The notes under the pieces were generated by a model. That model worked only from the letters and a program-made list of their open reading frames with translations. It was not told where the DNA came from and did not search any database. A program made the translations under genes and the position numbers. From NCBI GenBank assembly GCA_033557465.1, contig CM066035.1, positions 900,643,309 through 900,707,308 of the forward strand: DNA of 64,000 nucleotides. The letters run 5' to 3'. This DNA comes from Ichthyophis bannanicus (lineage: Eukaryota > Chordata > Amphibia > Gymnophiona > Ichthyophiidae). The first letter of the stretch is position 1, and each line of letters begins with the position of its first letter. This document shows, in pieces, positions 24,181 to 35,970 of the stretch.

Positions 24181-25732
24181 AGATAGCAAAATCAAAGGCA
24201 GAGGAAAAGATGGCTAAAGGTGTTAAGTGTGGCGACAAAACTTTCTTCAGGTATATTCGGGAAAGGAAAAAGATCAGAGGTGGAAATGCAAGACTCAGAA
24301 GTGCTGTGAACGGACTAGTGGAAAGTGACATTGAAAAAGCGAAATTGCTAAACGAATACTTCTGCTCTGTTTTTACTAAAGAAAGTCCTGGAGGAGGACC
24401 TCCTCTGACCCCCAAATATAAAAATGGGAATGAAGTAGATACCACACCATTCACAGAAGATGAAGTGTTAGAGCAACTTGTGAAACTGAAAGTGGACAAG
24501 GCCATGGGACCGGATGGGATACATCCCAGGATACTGAAAGAGCTCAGAGAGGTTCTTGCAGGGCCATTAAAGGATGTTTTCAACAGATCCTTGGAAACAG
24601 GAGAGGTTCCTCAAGACTGGAGAATGGCTGATGTCGTACCTCTACATAAAAGTGGTGACAGGGAAGAAGTGTCAAACTACAGGCCTGTGAGCCTTACCTT
24701 GGTGGCAGGGAAAGTAATGGAGGTGCTCCTGAAAGAGCTAATAGTGAACTTTCTCAAAACCAACAGGTTGTAGGACCCGAGGCAACATGGTTTTACCGAA
24801 GGATGATCTTGCCAGACAAATCTGATTGAGTTCTTTGACCGGGTGACCAGGGAACTAAATCAGGGGCATGCGATGGATGTCATCTACCTGGATTTCAGCA
24901 AAGCCTTTGATACTGTTCCTCATAGGAATCTTATCAATAAACTTAGTAACTTGGGGACAGATCCCAAGATGGTAAATTGGATCAGAAATTGGTTGACTGA
25001 CAGACGACAGAAGGTGATGGTAAATGGAGCTCACTCAGATGAAGGGAAGGTGATTAGCGGGGTGCCCCAGGGGTCGGTCCTGGGCAAGGCACTGTTCAAT
25101 GTATTTGTGAGTGATATTGCTTAAGGACTGAATGGAAAAGTCTGTCTTTTTGCAGATGACACAAAAATTTGCAACAGAGTGGACTCCCCCGAGGGAGTGG
25201 TTAACATGAGGAAAGATCTACAAAAGCTGGAAGAATGGTCTAATGCTTGGCAATTAAGATTTAATGCACAGTGCAGAGTCATGCACTTGGTAGCAGAAAT
25301 CCAAAGGAAATGTACGCGATAGAGGGCAAGAGGTTGGTGTGCACGGATCAGGAGAAAGACCTTGGTGTGATTATATCTGAAGATCTTAAGGTGGCAAAAC
25401 AGTGCGACAAGGAGGTGGCAAAAACCAGAAGGATGTTGGGCTGCATACAAAGAGGAATTACCAGCAGAAAGGAAGAGGTACTTATGCCACTGTACAAGTC
25501 ACTGTTGAGGCCTCACTTGGAATACTGTGTTCAGTTTTGTAGACCATATCTTGCAAAGGATGTAAAAAGACTGGAAACTGTTCAGAGGAAGGCGACTAAA
25601 ATGATTTGGAGACTGTGTCAGAAGCCTTATGAGAAGAGACTTGAAGACCTAAACATGTACACTTTGGAGGAGAGGAGGGGCAGGGGAGATATGATTCAGA
25701 CCTTTAAATATTTAAAGGGAATAATGGATTAA
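24048..25732 (+). pseudogene. CR1-like LINE copy 2, reverse transcriptase (broken)
   Basis: Segments 24048-24773, 24843-25124 and 25271-25732 are separated by stops or shifts. Motifs: EYFCSVFTKE, VDKAMGPDGIHPRILKEL, VVPLHKSGDREEVSNYRPV, YLDFSKAFDTVPHRNL, ISGVPQGSVLG and LFADDTKICN near 25145 (in a frame opened after the stop at 25124). The C-terminus has ARTRRMLG-like and LLRPHLEYCVQFCRPYL boxes. It would prime cDNA from a nicked target. Confidence 0.88.
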
Positions 25733-25844
25733 CGGGGGGGGGGGGGGTTTCCGGTGACGTCAGCGCTGCGATGGCCGCCTAAAACTGGAGCTCTGGCGAT
25801 AATACAAAATTAAGCACCCACAGGAGAGTTAAAACACAGGAAAA

Positions 25845-26823
25845 GTGCACCCCAGTGTGACCAGAAGACATAGGTACCCGGTTGGCATGTCTGGGTTGGA
25901 GCGGATGGCGGCACGGAAATCTGGAGCAGATCTAAAAGCCTTCACGTTTAGAAGCACAGTGGGAGACAAAAGCCACGCGGTGAAAATGGCGGTGAGTGGT
26001 GGTGAAAATAGCGGATCGGAGGAGGGTGAAGCTGTGAAGGGGGCAGCAAATGAGATCCAAGCTTTGCGGGCAGAATTAAGAGTGGTTTGACTCGACCCGG
26101 CAAGATCTGGGAGCGCTGAAAATGGAGGTACAGGGATGGCTCCAGGAAATAAGAAATGATATGGCCTCGATGGGAGCCAAGATCGAGGAGGTGGAGAGCA
26201 GAATGGAGGATCAGGAAAGCCGCTGTGGTCCCTATGAAGCGCGTTTAGATTCACTAAATGAGATGCAGGATGAGATATGGCAGAAAGTGGAAGACCTTGA
26301 AAATAGGTCTCGAAGAGCAAACATTAGGATTAGGAGTCTGCCTGAAGGTGAAGGCACAATAAACTATGTTGCCTTAGTGGAAGAGTTCTGTGGAGAGACC
26401 CTAAAAGCTGCAGGTCTGGCAGTGGAGGGTGTGTGCCTTACCGTGGATTGGGCTCACAGAGCCCTAAGCCCAAGGAGAGAGAATAAAGTTTGCAAAGTGG
26501 TGGTGGCGGCGAGAAAATTAGGCAAGATCCAATGGAAGGGAGCCGAGGTGGAAGTCTCTGCTGACATATCGAGCATTACAATCAGAAAGCGAAGGGAGTA
26601 CCATGCGGTTACCCGGAGGCTGAGAGAGGAGAACGTTCGGTACCGATGGCTGTTCCCGGTGGGTCTGCAGTTCACTATAAATGCAAAGATAATGACTGTT
26701 CATTCGGTGGAAGCTGCATTGGCAGGTATGAGACAGGCTGGATGGACTGATCTCCCGGCGAAGCAGACGGAGCACCAGGAGCTCGTGGATAGAAGTGGTG
26801 GGGAGAACAGGCCGCAGCAGTAG
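25845..26823 (+). pseudogene. L1-2 ORF1 RNA-binding protein (one frameshift)
   Basis: The first part, 25845-26090, has a basic N-terminus. A frameshift at about 26085 separates it from 26122-26823, which carries the coiled coil (VESRMEDQESRCGPYEARL), VEDLENRSRRANIRIRSL, WAHRALSPRRENK, ADISSITIRKRREYHAV and RWLFPVGLQFTINAK. Same architecture as L1-1 ORF1. From 26824 to 27150 there is a G-rich inter-ORF segment without a gene. Confidence 0.85.
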
Positions 26824-27418
26824 TGGAGTAGAGTGCCTGAAGGGGAGAGACGCTGAGAAAGCAGAGGGTGCTTAAATGAAGAGTTGGACATGATTTGATC
26901 TTGTACTGTTGGTTTGCGGGCATTGAGCTAGTTGGGGCACGAGAGGGAGATGAGATGTGTCCTTTGTAGGGTGGGGGGCTCCCTCCTTCGGTTGTTAATG
27001 TAGAAGAACTTTGGTGTGGGGAATGTGGTGGAATTGTTTAGCTGTTTAAGCATACAAACACCTGAGGGTTGAAACTGATGGGGGGGGGGGCAAGTGGAAG
27101 ATAGGGGTTGTTTATGTATCTTCTATGTTCTGATAACTTCTTTGGGGAAAGCATAGTTACTCACCTATAACAGATCTCCAGGAACAGCAGGAATTTAGTC
27201 TTCACATATGGGTATCTTCATACCGACGGAGCCTGCGCGGGAACGCTCCCCAGCGTCCAATTAGAAAGCTTTTGGGAGCATCCCACAGCGCCTGCGTGCT
27301 GCCTGCCCGCCTTTCCCAACTGCCTCTCTCCAGTTGAGTTTAAAGCCGAGACAAAGAGAGAGAGAGAGGGAAAGAGAAAGAGATAGAGAGATACAACTCC
27401 TAGGGGAGGTGTGTGGGT

Positions 27419-27520
27419 TGTGAAGACTAAATTCCTGCTGTTCCTGGAGATCACCTGTTACAGGTGAGTAACTATGCTATCTCCAGGAACAAGCAGGAAT
27501 GTAGTCTTCACATATGGGGA
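27419..27520. repeat. Internal complementary region of DIRS F
   Basis: 27420-27476 is the reverse complement of the left end, and 27477-27519 of the right end. CAGGTGAGTAACTATG directly precedes the junction with CTATCTCCAGG. Confidence 0.85.
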
Positions 27521-27634
27521 CTCCCTAGCTTTAGATGCCAGGGAGAGAACCCCAGAAGTTGTGTCCCTGTGAAAGGGCTCCACTTCCCCCCATGGATCTC
27601 CGGCATCCTACCAGGGATGGTGGGTAGGAGTTGA

Positions 27635-28832
27635 TTAGGTATGGAACAGGTGCTGGAGAACAGCCTGACCAAACAAGGCATCCCGGCGGGAGTCCTTGTC
27701 CAAGCAGTAATGGGCTGTGAAGGTATGAACCGAAGCCCAAGTGGCTGCTCGACAGATGTAGTCGATAGACACAGAGTGTAGATGAGCCATTGAAGCTGCC
27801 ATGGCTCTCACATTGTGAGCTATGACATGGCCCTCCAGAGGAAGATTCTTACTCTGATAGGCAAAATAAATACACTGTGCAATCCAGTTGGACAGTGTTC
27901 TCTTGGAGACTGGAAGTCCCAAATGAGAAGGATCAAAAGCAACAAAGAGTTGAGAGGACTTTCTATGTTGCTGAGTTCCTTGTAAGTAAAAGGCTAAAGC
28001 TCTTTTACAGTCCAAAGTATGAAGATTCCTTTCTGCATTTGATGCATGAGGCCTCGGAAAAAACAAAGGCCGGTAGACCGCTTGGTTAAGATGAAAAGGC
28101 GAGACCACCTTTGGCATAAAGTGTGGATGAGTCCTAAGGACTACCTTGTCATGATGGAACCTTGTATAAAGGTGGATCAGCCACTAGTGCCTGCAACTCA
28201 CTGATGCGACATGCTGATGTGATTGCAATGAGAAAGATAACCTTCCAGGAAAGTAATTTCAATGAAGTAGTAACTAAGGGTTCGAAAGGTGGCCTCATAA
28301 GCTGGCCAAGAACCAGGTTTAAATCCCATGCCACTGGTGGTGGCCTAATGGGAGGCTTAGTTAGAAGAAGGCCTCTCATAAATCTTGCTATAAGAGGATG
28401 GGAGGAAATAGGTTGTCCATTTAAAGGCTTGAAAGAAGCTGCAATAGCACTCAAATGGACTCTTACTGAGTTAGTTTTAAGTCCTGCATTGGATAAATGA
28501 AGGAGATACTCCAGTAATGATTCCAGAGGTATCGCAAGGGGGTTAAGACCCTTCTGCGAGCACCATATGATAAACCTTTTCCACTTGAAAGCATAAGAGC
28601 GTCTTGTGGAAGGTTTTCTGGAAGCATAAAGGATATCCTTTACCTGCTGAGAAAGGTTAAGATCATGAAGATCTAGGCCTTCAGCAACCAAGCCCTGAGG
28701 TGCAGAGACTGAGGATTGGGATGCCATAACATTCTGTCCTCCTGAGACAGGAGATCTGGAGCAGACCCTAACTCCAGAGAGGGAGCTTAAGAGAGATGTA
28801 GAAGCAGAGGGTACCACACTTGCTGTGGCCAA
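27635..28832 (-). pseudogene. DIRS F tyrosine recombinase (one frameshift)
   Basis: The N-terminal segment 28832-28149 holds the SAM-like domain (SRKPSTRRSYAFKWKRF, NSVRVHLSAIAASF) and the first arginine box TSACRISELQAL. The second segment, 28117-27635, holds PKVVSPFHLNQ, the HNVR motif and the tyrosine motif HTFTAHYCLD. The only visible lesion is the frame change between 28149 and 28117. All catalytic residues I can place are present, making this one of the two best-preserved recombinases in the window (with G). Confidence 0.85.
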
Positions 28833-30526
28833 TGTGGAGCTATGAGAATCATATGGCCTCTGTCTCTCTGAAGCTTGAACAGGGTTTTGGGAATTAGGGG
28901 AATGGGTGGAAAGGCATAAAGGAAGTCTTTACCCCAATGAAGGAGGAAAGCATTCCTGGCATGAGAGCCCTGAGCCGGAATTCTGGAACAGAACCGGGGA
29001 AGTTTGGCATTCAACGGACTTGCAAAGAGGTCTATGTCCGGGGTTCTCCAAATTAGAAAAATCTTGGCCACCTGATCTACATGTAGAGACCATTTGTGTG
29101 GAAGCAGAACTCGACTGAGTCTGTCTGCCCAAGAGTTTGGATGCCTGGAAGATACACTGCCAGGAGATGAATCTGATTCTCTCTGGCGAGGACCCATAGT
29201 CGCAAAGCTTCGTTGTAAAGCGACAGAGAGCTAGTTCCCCCCTGCTTGTTCACATAGAACATGGCTACTTGATTGTCCGTATGAATGAGGACTGTCTTGT
29301 AGCTGAGCAGGGTGTGGAACACTCGAAGAGCAAGGAAGATTGCTCTGAGTTCTAAGAGATTGATGGGTAGATGAGTCTCCTGTGGAGTCCAAATGCCTTG
29401 GGTGGAGAGGTCTTGCAGATGAGCTCCCCAATCCATTGGTGAAGCATATGCTGTGAGAGTTGCCTGGGGTAAAGGTTGTTGAAATGGGGAACCCAGCAAC
29501 AGGTTTTGAGTGGACTGCCACCATTGGAGGGACAAAATAAGGCGATTTGTGTTTGCTATTTTGTCTGACAGGCACCCTGATGCCTGGGTCCATTGAGTGG
29601 ATAAAGTCCACTGGGCTGCTCTCATATGGAGGCGAGCATAAGGAACCACATGCACGGTAGATGCCATCTGGCCTAGTAGTTGTAACATTTCTCGAGCAGT
29701 GAGATGAGGCTTTAGCACTGCTTGAGAAGCTAATTGCACTATGCGAAGGCAACGGGTCTGGGGAAGATAGGCCCTTGCTTTTCTGGTATCCAGCAAAGCT
29801 CCTATGAACTCTAGAGACTGAGTGGGAATTAGGCTGGATTTTGGGATGTTTATGACCAGACCCAAATACTGAAGGATACGCATTGTGCAAGATAGAGAAA
29901 TCCTGGCCTCTGTCTCTGAAGGGGCTCGAATGAGCCAGTCGTCTAAGTAGGGGAAGACGAATATTCCTAGAGTGCGAAGAAATGCTGCTACCACAGCCAT
30001 GCATTTCATGAACACCCTAAGTGCTGAGGCCAGGCCAAAAGGAAGCACGCTGTATTGGTAGTGCTTTCCTTGAAAAAGGAACCGAAGGAACTTTCTGTGA
30101 GTTGGATGGATAAGAACATGAGTGTACGCATCCTTGAGATCTAGAGAAAAAAGCCAATCCTGACTCTGAAGGTATGGCAGCAGAGTTCCCAGAGAGAACA
30201 TCTTGAATTTCTCTTTGAACAGGAATTTGTTCAATTCTCTGAGGTTTAAAATAGGTCTGTATCCCCCTGTTTTCTTTGGGATAAGGAAATAGGGGGAGTA
30301 GAACCCTGTACCCTGTTGAGGAATGGGTACCTCTTCTATTGCCCCTTGGGCAAGAAGCGTAGTGACCTCTTGATCTAAAAGGTTGATGAGAGAGGTCTGA
30401 GAATTGAACTGTCTTACCATTGTACGAGGGGGCATGCAAAGAAAATGAAGCTTGTACCCCTCTTTTATAATGGAGAGTCCAATGTTCTGCTGTTATCTGC
30501 CCCCATTTGTGGGCAAAGTAACACAA
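28787..30526 (-). pseudogene. DIRS F reverse transcriptase-RNase H (frameshifted)
   Basis: The main open segment, 30435-29077 (452 codons), carries YRPILNLRELNKF, SLDLKDAYTHVLIHP, VLPFGLASA and the polymerase box YLDDW at residues 163-167. In RNase H, residues 328-332 read TAYAS, so the first catalytic aspartate has become tyrosine. LELR (361-364) and HTDNQ (385-389) are kept. The start (AHKWGQITAEHW) lies upstream in another frame (30526-30460), and the post-RNase H part (DLFASPLNAKLPRF, YAFPPIPLI) follows shifted at 29130-28787. Confidence 0.88.
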
Positions 30527-30627
30527 CCTTCCTGGAATGGTGGAAGGCTCTGGTCCGTTGAGGACCAGGAGGGCTAAATCCTTTAGATGGTAGTCAAAGG
30601 CCTTGTAGAGGCTGAGACTGCTGAAGC

Positions 30628-32367
30628 TTAGCAGTCTTTGCTTTCGGGCAGGCTGACCTGCAGAATGTCCCTGCTAAAATAAGAGGGATAAAACCTCTTC
30701 TTTTTGGAGAAGAATGGTTCCTTGAAAGATTTCTTCCTTGCAGGATCAGCTGTGGCTTTGGATAATCTATCCAAAATGTAGTTGTCAGCATCCAACTCAT
30801 TGGCTTTCTCTTGCCAATTTTTGCCGAATAGATTCTCACCTGTACAAGGGATATTGCCCAGTTTGTCCTGCACCCAGAGCTCCAAATCAGATGCCTGGAA
30901 CCAGGCAATTCTACGTGCACCTATGGCAATGGCAGAGGTTCTGCTTATGCACTCAAAACAGTCAAAAGCTGCACGATTGACAAACTTAGAAACATCCTGG
31001 GCATGTTTAACCAGTGTGAGAAAATCCTGCCTCTTATCATCAGGAAGGAGAGGGCTTAAAATCTCCAAATGTCCTCTGACTTCGTTAAGGAACATTCCCA
31101 TATATAAAATATAGGAACTGGCAGAAAGCATGGAAGCCTGGAAAGTACGACATCCAAAGGCATCCAAAGTTCTATACTCACGTCCTGGAGAATTAGAGGC
31201 ATGCCTCTTTGCACTCCTGATCCTTCTCATAGCTGATTCCACTACAATGGAGTGGTGAGGAAGCTGAGTCTTCTCGAAACCAGGACAAGGAGGGACTCGA
31301 TACATAGTATCCAGTCTACGAGAGTGAGGAGAGGTGGTAAGAGGCGTTTCCCACATTCTTAGCATGAGATCATGTAAGATCTCGTGGATAGGCAAAGTAG
31401 CTGCCTCCTTAGCAGCTTTGGGAGCCACAGTAATGGAAAGACCTTGAGGCACCTCCCTGATAAAATCCTGAAAAGAGATATCTTCTGGAGGAGACATCCT
31501 ACGTTTAGGAGAGAAAGGCTCCTCCGGGAGAAGTATTCCAGTACCGACAGAGCTGTCAGAATCCTCAGACTCCTCCGAGGATTCAAAGTACCTTCTGTCC
31601 GGATGCTCTTGTAGAGCACGATACCCGTACTGACCGAAGTCGGTGCTGGGGGGAATCGGTAACGGTGTATCGGTACCGGAAGGCACAGCATAACTGGGTG
31701 CCGGCAAAGCAGACACCAATGTCGATGCCATCGGTACCGGTACCGATACTGGTGCCAGAGTCGGTGCCGGAACCGGTTGAACTGTCTGATGCGGTTCAGA
31801 GGGTGTCAATGCCGCAAGGAGAGCTGCCAGACTGCGTTCAATAGCCAGGAACCTCTGGTCTATCGACGCTGCCGATGCCTGGGTATCGGTACCGGAGAAA
31901 GCAGCCAGTACCCCAGAGCATGGCACCAGTAGTTCTACCGAGGTTGAGGCCTTGAGAACATCCTGGAGCCCCGATAATGCTTTGGAAGCCGAAGCTGAAG
32001 CCTCCGGCCGTGGCAATTTTGCCGGTACAGAACACTCAAGGGCAACGCCAGAGGCATCTCGATTCTTGGAAGGAGATCTACCCTTTGAGGACTGGCCAGA
32101 CTTATGTTTAGTTATCTGAGATCCATGGGAGGAAGACGAAGCCCTGGAAGACGTCGATGCCACAGAGGCTGCATCGGAGAGAAAAAGGGTGCTGAGCTTC
32201 ACAGCTCGGTTTTGTCGACCCCTCTTGGACATCATGGCACAGGCCATACACTCCGAGATGGAGTGGTCAGGACCTAAACATTTAAGACACCACTCATGGG
32301 TGTCGGTGACGGAGATGGTACCGCCACACTTGGTGCACTTCTTGAAATCTGAAGCGGGTTTTTCCAT
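30628..32367 (-). CDS. DIRS F gag-like protein, intact
   Basis: An open frame of 579 codons. Start chosen at 32367 (MEKPASDFKKCTKC) because D and E start at the equivalent MEPPAT; the longer upstream frame covers the terminal repeat. The N-terminus has a cysteine-rich motif, CTKCGG then DTHEWCLKCLGPDH and CMAC, probably zinc-binding. The middle is serine/alanine/proline-rich. The C-terminal third is the conserved DIRS domain (MYRVPPCPGFEKTQLPHHS, VVESAMRRIRSAK, SRTSAIAIGARRIAWFQAS, CTGENLFGK). Presumed to package element RNA. Confidence 0.82.
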   Translation of the reverse strand: MEKPASDFKKCTKCGGTISVTDTHEWCLKCLGPDHSISECMACAMMSKRGRQNRAVKLSTLFLSDAASVASTSSRASSSSHGSQITKHKSGQSSKGRSPSKNRDASGVALECSVPAKLPRPEASASASKALSGLQDVLKASTSVELLVPCSGVLAAFSGTDTQASAASIDQRFLAIERSLAALLAALTPSEPHQTVQPVPAPTLAPVSVPVPMASTLVSALPAPSYAVPSGTDTPLPIPPSTDFGQYGYRALQEHPDRRYFESSEESEDSDSSVGTGILLPEEPFSPKRRMSPPEDISFQDFIREVPQGLSITVAPKAAKEAATLPIHEILHDLMLRMWETPLTTSPHSRRLDTMYRVPPCPGFEKTQLPHHSIVVESAMRRIRSAKRHASNSPGREYRTLDAFGCRTFQASMLSASSYILYMGMFLNEVRGHLEILSPLLPDDKRQDFLTLVKHAQDVSKFVNRAAFDCFECISRTSAIAIGARRIAWFQASDLELWVQDKLGNIPCTGENLFGKNWQEKANELDADNYILDRLSKATADPARKKSFKEPFFSKKKRFYPSYFSRDILQVSLPESKDC

Positions 32368-32935
32368 AAGAGGAAATTTGGGGCCTAAGGCCCAAAATGG
32401 CGCATGCACCTGAGGAAGAAAAGTTTGGAAAAAAATACTATAATTGTTTTTTTTTTTAAAAAGAAAGAAAGAACGAACAACTGGCGGTACCGGTATAGCG
32501 TCAAGGAAGGCAGACGCGACCACAAAAACGAAGGAGAATAGGAAAACTTTTCTGCGGTGACAGGAACGACAACCTGCTGGCTCCGCGGAAAATGAAGAAC
32601 TGGAGAGAGGCAGTTGGGAAAGGCAGGAAGGCAGCACACAGGCGCTGTGGGATGCTCCCAAAAGCTTTCTAATTGAACACTGGGGAGCGTTCCTGCGCAG
32701 GCTCCGTCGGTACCGACGATACCCATATGTGAAGACTACATTCCTGCTTGTTCCTGGAGATAGGGTGTTATGGAAAAACCTGGGATCCGTCGGGCCTGAG
32801 GTCATCAGAAGTGGTTCTAGTGTCAGAACTGAGGGATGGGGAAAGAGGGCGGAGGGGGGGATTGGGGGGAGGAGGAGGGGGGGGGAATACAAAGGTTAAG
32901 GGTGTTGGTGAGCGATTAGAGCGGGAAGATCACAG

Positions 32936-33291
32936 ATGCCTGATGTACAGTTAATAACTATGAATGTTAGAGGCCTTAACTCCTTTAGGAAGAGAGAGCT
33001 ATTAATGAAAGAATGTGCCAGACTGCGAGGCAATATTGTCTTTGTCCAGGAGACGCACCTGCTCCCGAAAGATGAGTATAGACTAGGCCATCCGCGATAC
33101 CCCCAGCAGTTTTTTGCAACAAATAGAGTGGAGAAGAGGAAGGGAGGGGTGGGCATTTTATTGTCCGCAAATATCCTTGGGCAGGTAGAAGTAGTAATCA
33201 GGGACAGGAAGGGGAGGTACGTGATTATTAAATTGCAATGGGGCCAAAGGACTTACTCTCTGGTAAATGTGTATACCCCGAATAATAACCA
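32936..33291 (+). pseudogene. L1-2 ORF2, endonuclease N-terminal part
   Basis: Begins with MPDVQLITMNVRGLNSFRK and continues with VFVQETHLLPKDEYR, KRKGGVGILLSANIL and YSLVNVYTPNNNQ. It is cut after codons for NNNQ by the Penelope-like element and continues at 38718. Start taken at the first methionine, which aligns with L1-1. The segment 32762-32935 before it is the G-rich inter-ORF sequence. Confidence 0.88.
33283..33291. repeat. Target-site duplication of the Penelope-like element (left copy)
   Basis: TAATAACCA at 33283-33291 is repeated at 38709-38717. Deleting one copy plus the insert restores the L1-2 ORF2 frame. Confidence 0.85.
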
Positions 33292-33629
33292 ATTATGTAA
33301 AAAAATTACTCCATACAAACATATACCAAAATTCTTAGTGATACCCCATTAAAATTTAATATATCATTCTTATGCAGTTTAAAAATCCACAAATATATTC
33401 TCAGACTTTAATAGCGCTTAAAACCATTGACTCGGTGAAACAGCGCTGTGATTGCATCAATGACTATTGTGGACCGCCAAATTTTATTTTTTAATTTTTT
33501 ATATGTGAATATCACCAGCTCTCCACCACCAATTTGTGTTGAGCTATAAAAGAGCTTATCTTTTGTTGATGTATTTTCCAAAATGAAAAGCTTTGTCTGC
33601 TATATCATATTGTAACTTCTCCTCTACGC

Positions 33630-33685
33630 CTCCTTGGCGCCTAAATAGCGCTTCACTCCTCGCCGGAGTTTCTTCAGGAGGATCT
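33630..33685 (-). ncRNA. Hammerhead-like ribozyme motif in the Penelope 3' region
   Basis: On the minus strand the sequence reads CCTGAAGAAACTCC, a GGCGA loop, then GGAGTGAAGCGC. CTGAAGA fits the CUGANGA box, ACTCC/GGAGT forms a 5-bp stem II, and GAA follows as in the second box. GCGC/GCGC could form a short stem III. An extra A before stem II and GAAG instead of GAAA depart from the consensus. Hammerhead motifs are known from Penelope-like terminal repeats, so identity is plausible, activity unproven. Confidence 0.45.
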
Positions 33686-35466
33686 AAAACAATACAGATA
33701 TGCCAGAAAAATAGCTCAAAGTTAACCATGAAAACATGTCATTCGTGACTATAATATTAAGATTAAAACCTGAATAATCTTCTGCATGCCATTTGCCAAT
33801 TTAATGAGAAAAAAACAATATCAGGGTATGACTTACTCCAAAATTGCTGCCCACGTTGTTCTATAAACTTCCTGCTCTGCCAAAAAACGCCGCGCATGCG
33901 GACTAGGCTCACTGCCTATTTTTTATATCTGTGTGACAGCAGGTATCTCATTGGCTCTTGGAGCAAGAATCCCGGAAATGGCTAGCGACAGACCTGCCAC
34001 TCAACAGAAGAATTTAGACCAAAAGGCTTCACTGTATTAACAGTAAAAATCCAACGTTGTTCTTGAAAGAGCAATGTCTCATCCAAAGTTCTACCTCTCA
34101 TCGCCATGTGGATCCGATCTATACAAAAGCAACGTAAATGGGGGTATTCATGCTTAAAATCCTCGCAATGTTGGACAATAGGTGCTGTCAGTTGTTTACA
34201 ATGTAGACGACTTTTGTGTTCTAACATGAGAGTCTTTAAAGAGCGACTCGTTTTTCCGATGTAGAGTTTATTACACGGGCACTTTAGAGCATAGACCACT
34301 GATGTGGTGTTACAAGAGGTGAGATGTTGTAAAACGTAATTGTGACCAAGATATTGAAATTCCACAACCTCTTCTGTGACTTCACAAATTATGCATTCGC
34401 CACATTTGCGATGACTGCGTTCCCCTCCTTCTTCTACCCCTAATGTAGGGATCGTAGAATCGATGGACTAAGCTGCTCCTTCATATTGCTGTTCCGTCGC
34501 CATACACATCTCACGTTTCGCTCCTGAAAACCCGGAGCCGTTCTAACCACGTTCATGTGTTTTGAAACGATTTTCTGTTTTTTATAACTAAGCGGGGAGA
34601 ATTTTGCTATCAAATTTACATTGGCATCTTCTCTATCCTTTTGTTCTCTGTTGGTGGTTCTAAGTAGCCAGGATCGATGATTGAACAATGACCACTGATA
34701 AACTCGTTTGGACACTCGCTCTGGATATCCCCGATCTGAAAAATCCTGTAACAGCTGTTGAGATTTTTCTTTGAAATCCGATGTTTCTGAGCAGTTTCGC
34801 CTATATCGAAGAAATTGCGAAAAAGGAAGGCCGTTCTTTAACCGTAAAGGATGCCCACTTGTATAATGTAAAAATGTGTTTCGAGCACTGGGTTTCTTAT
34901 AAATTGTGGTGTTCCAGCCTGGTGTGCCGCGGATGATTTCTAGATCCAGAAACACGATTACATTGGGGTCGATGGTATGTGTAAATTGTATGGCGGTATT
35001 ACACCCATTCAACCACTGGATGAAATGAATTGCCTTCACTTCCGACCCTTTCCAAAGAAGGAAAATATCATCGATGAACCGGGCCCACAATTTCACGTGT
35101 GGCAAAAACGGAGAGGTTTCCAGCCAACGGTTTTCGAAATCCCCCATAAATAAGTTAGCTATTGAGGGGGCACAAGAGGCCCCCATCGCTATACCTGATT
35201 TTTGTTTATAGAGGATATTCTCAAACTGAAAATAGTTATGAGCTATAGTCAGTTGGGTTACTTCCAAAAGAAACGTTAGATCCGTGATGTCTCCACTGTC
35301 TCGCAATTGCTTCGCTACAGTTTGAACTGCCTCATTTTGGGGTATACTTGTATACAATGCGGTAATATCTAAAGTGATCAGCAATACTTCAGGATCCATC
35401 GCCCATTTGGCTTGTTTTTCCAATTTTTCCAAAAAATGGGAGGTGTCCCGGATATAAGATGGAATA

Positions 35467-35567
35467 CACAGGTACACTACCAAAAAACTGCCTCCAGTTT
35501 TGCAACTGATTCCTATAGATTTTGGGGTGCTGAATCCAGGAAAAATAGCCAAAATGTTCCATCACGT
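35467..35567 (+). repeat. Left terminal inverted repeat of the DNA transposon
   Basis: Starts CACAGGTACACTACC. Shares blocks AAACTGCCTC, GTGC/GCGC-GCTGAATCC and CCATCACGT in the same order as the reverse complement of 38189-38300. Confidence 0.85.
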
Positions 35568-35970
35568 CACGTTTTCTTGCAAAATTAGATTTCTTACCCA
35601 TATAAGGAATGTTCACATAATTTCTTTTTAGCCGACTGCAGTTTATTTTCTTGGCCCAAAATAGAGGTTGTAATGGTTAACTAACTAGAAACACTCCCTC
35701 ATGATATTTCAGAGTGTTTTGTATTCATTTTATACATTAACAGGACAATTGGGAGGCGGGGGGCTAAATCCAGTACTCGCGCTGGCGCATGTTCTTTCCT
35801 GTTCGCCTCGCCTCGTTCGCTCGCTCAAACACGGTGGTTGCGACATGAACGTTCCTGTCAAATTTCAGTTTCTTGCAAGTTCATTATTACCTTTTGTTTG
35901 CTCAGTCGTAATCCAGCTTTATTCCGAAGTGGTTCACTACAGTTGTAGTTTGCAGTGCTGTGTATTTGTG

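Larger units (their letters stand above)
23079..25732 (+). mobile_element. CR1-like LINE copy 2, cut at its 3' side by L1-2
   Basis: A long CR1-group element with endonuclease and reverse transcriptase in order. Sequence stops within the polymerase C-terminus (MIQTFKYLKGIMD) at 25732, where L1-2 begins. The expected 3' tail is not seen again in the window. Confidence 0.85.
27151..32761 (-). mobile_element. DIRS-like retrotransposon copy F, complete structure
   Basis: A 5.6-kb element with both terminal inverted repeats (27151-27320 and 32590-32761), an internal complementary region and all three genes in order: gag, reverse transcriptase-RNase H, recombinase. The ends read GCATAGTTACTCACC on the left and TTCCTGGAGAT on the right. 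No target duplication. Its termini and gag are homologous to those of B, D and E. Gag is open; the other genes have few lesions. Inserted between ORF1 and ORF2 of L1-2. Confidence 0.92.
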